From NCBI GenBank assembly GCA_002309425.1, contig DBXD01000051.1, forward strand, positions 1 to 6,306: a stretch of DNA of 6,306 nt, written 5' to 3'. The notes under the pieces were generated by a model. It ran no database searches. It saw nothing but the letters and a program-made list of their open reading frames with translations, and was not told the DNA's origin. Shown here one piece after another: positions 5,968 through 6,306 of the stretch (positions are counted from its first letter, which is position 1; each line of letters begins with the position of its first letter). The DNA comes from Cyanobacteria bacterium UBA1221 (GTDB lineage: Bacteria; Cyanobacteriota; Vampirovibrionia; Gastranaerophilales; Gastranaerophilaceae). The position numbers and the translations under genes were made by a program.

Positions 5968-6002
5968 GACTGCATTATATCATGGAAATCGTATCTTCTC
6001 AT
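5943..6002 (-). other. Candidate 19-codon upstream reading frame overlapping the rarA start
   Basis: On the minus strand AGGGAGGT (6020-6013) precedes an ATG at 6002-6000 with 11 nt from GGAGG to the codon. The frame encodes MRRYDFHDIM then QSWQTCLRS and stops with TAG at 5943, 25 bases into rarA in another frame. It is the purest Shine-Dalgarno match in the window, yet it serves no recognised gene. It could be a coupling or regulatory leader frame on a longer rarA transcript, or chance. If transcription starts only at the proximal -10 box, this frame is never transcribed. Confidence 0.25.
5974..5982 (-). promoter_or_regulatory. Extended -10 promoter of rarA
   Basis: On the minus strand TG-A-TATAAT is a perfect extended -10 box ending 6 nt before the rarA ATG. 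A -35 candidate, ATGAGA (four of six to TTGACA), lies 17 bp further upstream at 6002-5997. The expected start point is at or next to the start codon. Confidence 0.65.
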
Positions 6003-6029
6003 AATTAATATTACCTCCCTTGTACATTT

Positions 6030-6063
6030 CTTTTTCTTTTTGAATTGCAATAAAAAGAGAAAG
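6030..6063. repeat. Imperfect inverted repeat in the divergent rarA/SBP spacer
   Basis: CTTTTTCTTTTT (6030-6041) is complementary to AAAAAGAGAAAG (6052-6063) at 11 of 12 positions, the exception being a possible G-U pair. The 10-nt centre contains the palindrome ATTGCAAT (6044-6051). It lies between the two divergent promoters, upstream of both -10 boxes, where an operator would be expected. The arms are simple pyrimidine and purine runs, so chance symmetry is a real possibility. Confidence 0.35.
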
Positions 6064-6082
6064 TGAACAATTATAAAATCTA

Positions 6083-6091
6083 TGCTAAAAT
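6083..6091 (+). promoter_or_regulatory. Extended -10 promoter of the substrate-binding protein gene
   Basis: TG-C-TAAAAT matches TGN-TATAAT with one mismatch and ends 6 nt before the ATG at 6098. A poor -35 candidate, TGAACA (6064-6069, four of six), is 16 bp upstream. The layout is nearly identical to that of the glycosyltransferase gene. Confidence 0.6.
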
Positions 6092-6097
6092 GAATTT

Positions 6098-6306
6098 ATG
6101 AAAAAATTTTTGAGCGTTTTTTTAGGGTTAATAATAGTTATAATATGCGGGGTGTTTGTTCTAAGGAACAGTCAAAAAGATGACAACGAAGTTATTTTCT
6201 GGACGCTCCAGATGAGCGATTTTTCATCCTATATGAACGGTGTTATATCTGATTTTGAAAAGGAAAATCCCGATATAAAAATCAAATGGATTGATGTTCC
6301 GTTTTC
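6098..6306 (+). CDS. ABC transporter substrate-binding protein, likely sugar type (5' part only)
   Basis: The open frame runs from ATG 6098 off the window edge, giving 69 complete codons. The N-terminus is KK plus a hydrophobic stretch (about 4-22), a membrane export or anchor signal. It is followed by EVIFWTLQMSDF (31-42) and a helix ending in DFEKENPDIKIKWIDVPF (52-69). A first strand ending in W plus the FEKENPDIKIKW pattern is typical of family 1 extracellular solute-binding proteins, which deliver sugars or glycerol phosphate to ABC importers. The substrate cannot be told. A cysteine at 17 (IVIICG) looks like a lipidation site, but its -1 residue is Ile, not Gly, Ala or Ser, so lipoprotein processing is doubtful. 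No Shine-Dalgarno is seen; the start codon lies 6 nt after an extended -10 box. Permease genes would be expected beyond the window, on the plus strand. Confidence 0.82.
   Translation, partial: MKKFLSVFLGLIIVIICGVFVLRNSQKDDNEVIFWTLQMSDFSSYMNGVISDFEKENPDIKIKWIDVPF

Noticed and set aside
1..6306. A new defence, mobile or biosynthetic system
   Set aside because: All genes with readable domains fall in common housekeeping or envelope families, and there are no repeats, integrase, toxin-antitoxin or modification genes to define such a system.

Overview
The window looks like ordinary chromosome from an AT-rich bacterium, by eye about one third G+C. The best guess for the host is a gut member of the non-photosynthetic cyanobacterial relatives (Melainabacteria/Vampirovibrionia, Gastranaerophilales type). 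The reasons are low G+C, a pilin-like protein with a DLNSG..PN..G.D.F segment, and the sequence style of the other proteins. This rests on resemblance only; a Firmicute or another AT-rich gut lineage is not excluded. I see no rRNA, tRNA, CRISPR array, insertion sequence or phage gene.

Layout, left to right. Positions 1-77 hold the last codons of an upstream gene and a strong intrinsic terminator. A GT4-type glycosyltransferase (109-1191, +) follows directly. It is followed by a secreted type IV pilin-like protein with its own promoter (1270-1971, +), a small HIT-family nucleotide hydrolase (2012-2323, +), spermidine synthase speE (2379-3230, +, TTG start) and an RseP-like M50 site-2 protease (3254-4732, +). 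Spacing suggests pilin-HIT and speE-protease as co-transcribed pairs, and speE has its own extended -10 promoter. On the other strand rarA (5967-4735, -), an AAA+ ATPase of replication-fork maintenance, ends 2 bp from the protease stop. A 130-bp divergent spacer separates rarA from the start of an ABC transporter substrate-binding protein (6098 onward, +), which is cut by the window edge. No intergenic stretch exceeds 130 bp.

The genes do not form one pathway. They cover envelope or glycan synthesis, a surface filament-like protein, nucleotide and polyamine housekeeping, membrane proteolysis, fork repair and solute uptake.

The most interesting signal is in the start regions rather than the gene content. 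Three genes that begin transcription units (glycosyltransferase, rarA, substrate-binding protein) share one layout: an extended -10 box TGN-TAWAAT, exactly six bases, then ATG, with no Shine-Dalgarno sequence near the start. This predicts leaderless mRNAs. The other four genes (pilin, HIT, speE, protease) all have a purine-rich Shine-Dalgarno at normal spacing. Other points worth a look are an orphan Shine-Dalgarno with a 19-codon reading frame overlapping the rarA start, an interrupted PDZ region and an extra N-terminal membrane segment in the protease, and an inverted repeat in the divergent spacer. I found no clearly new multi-gene system.
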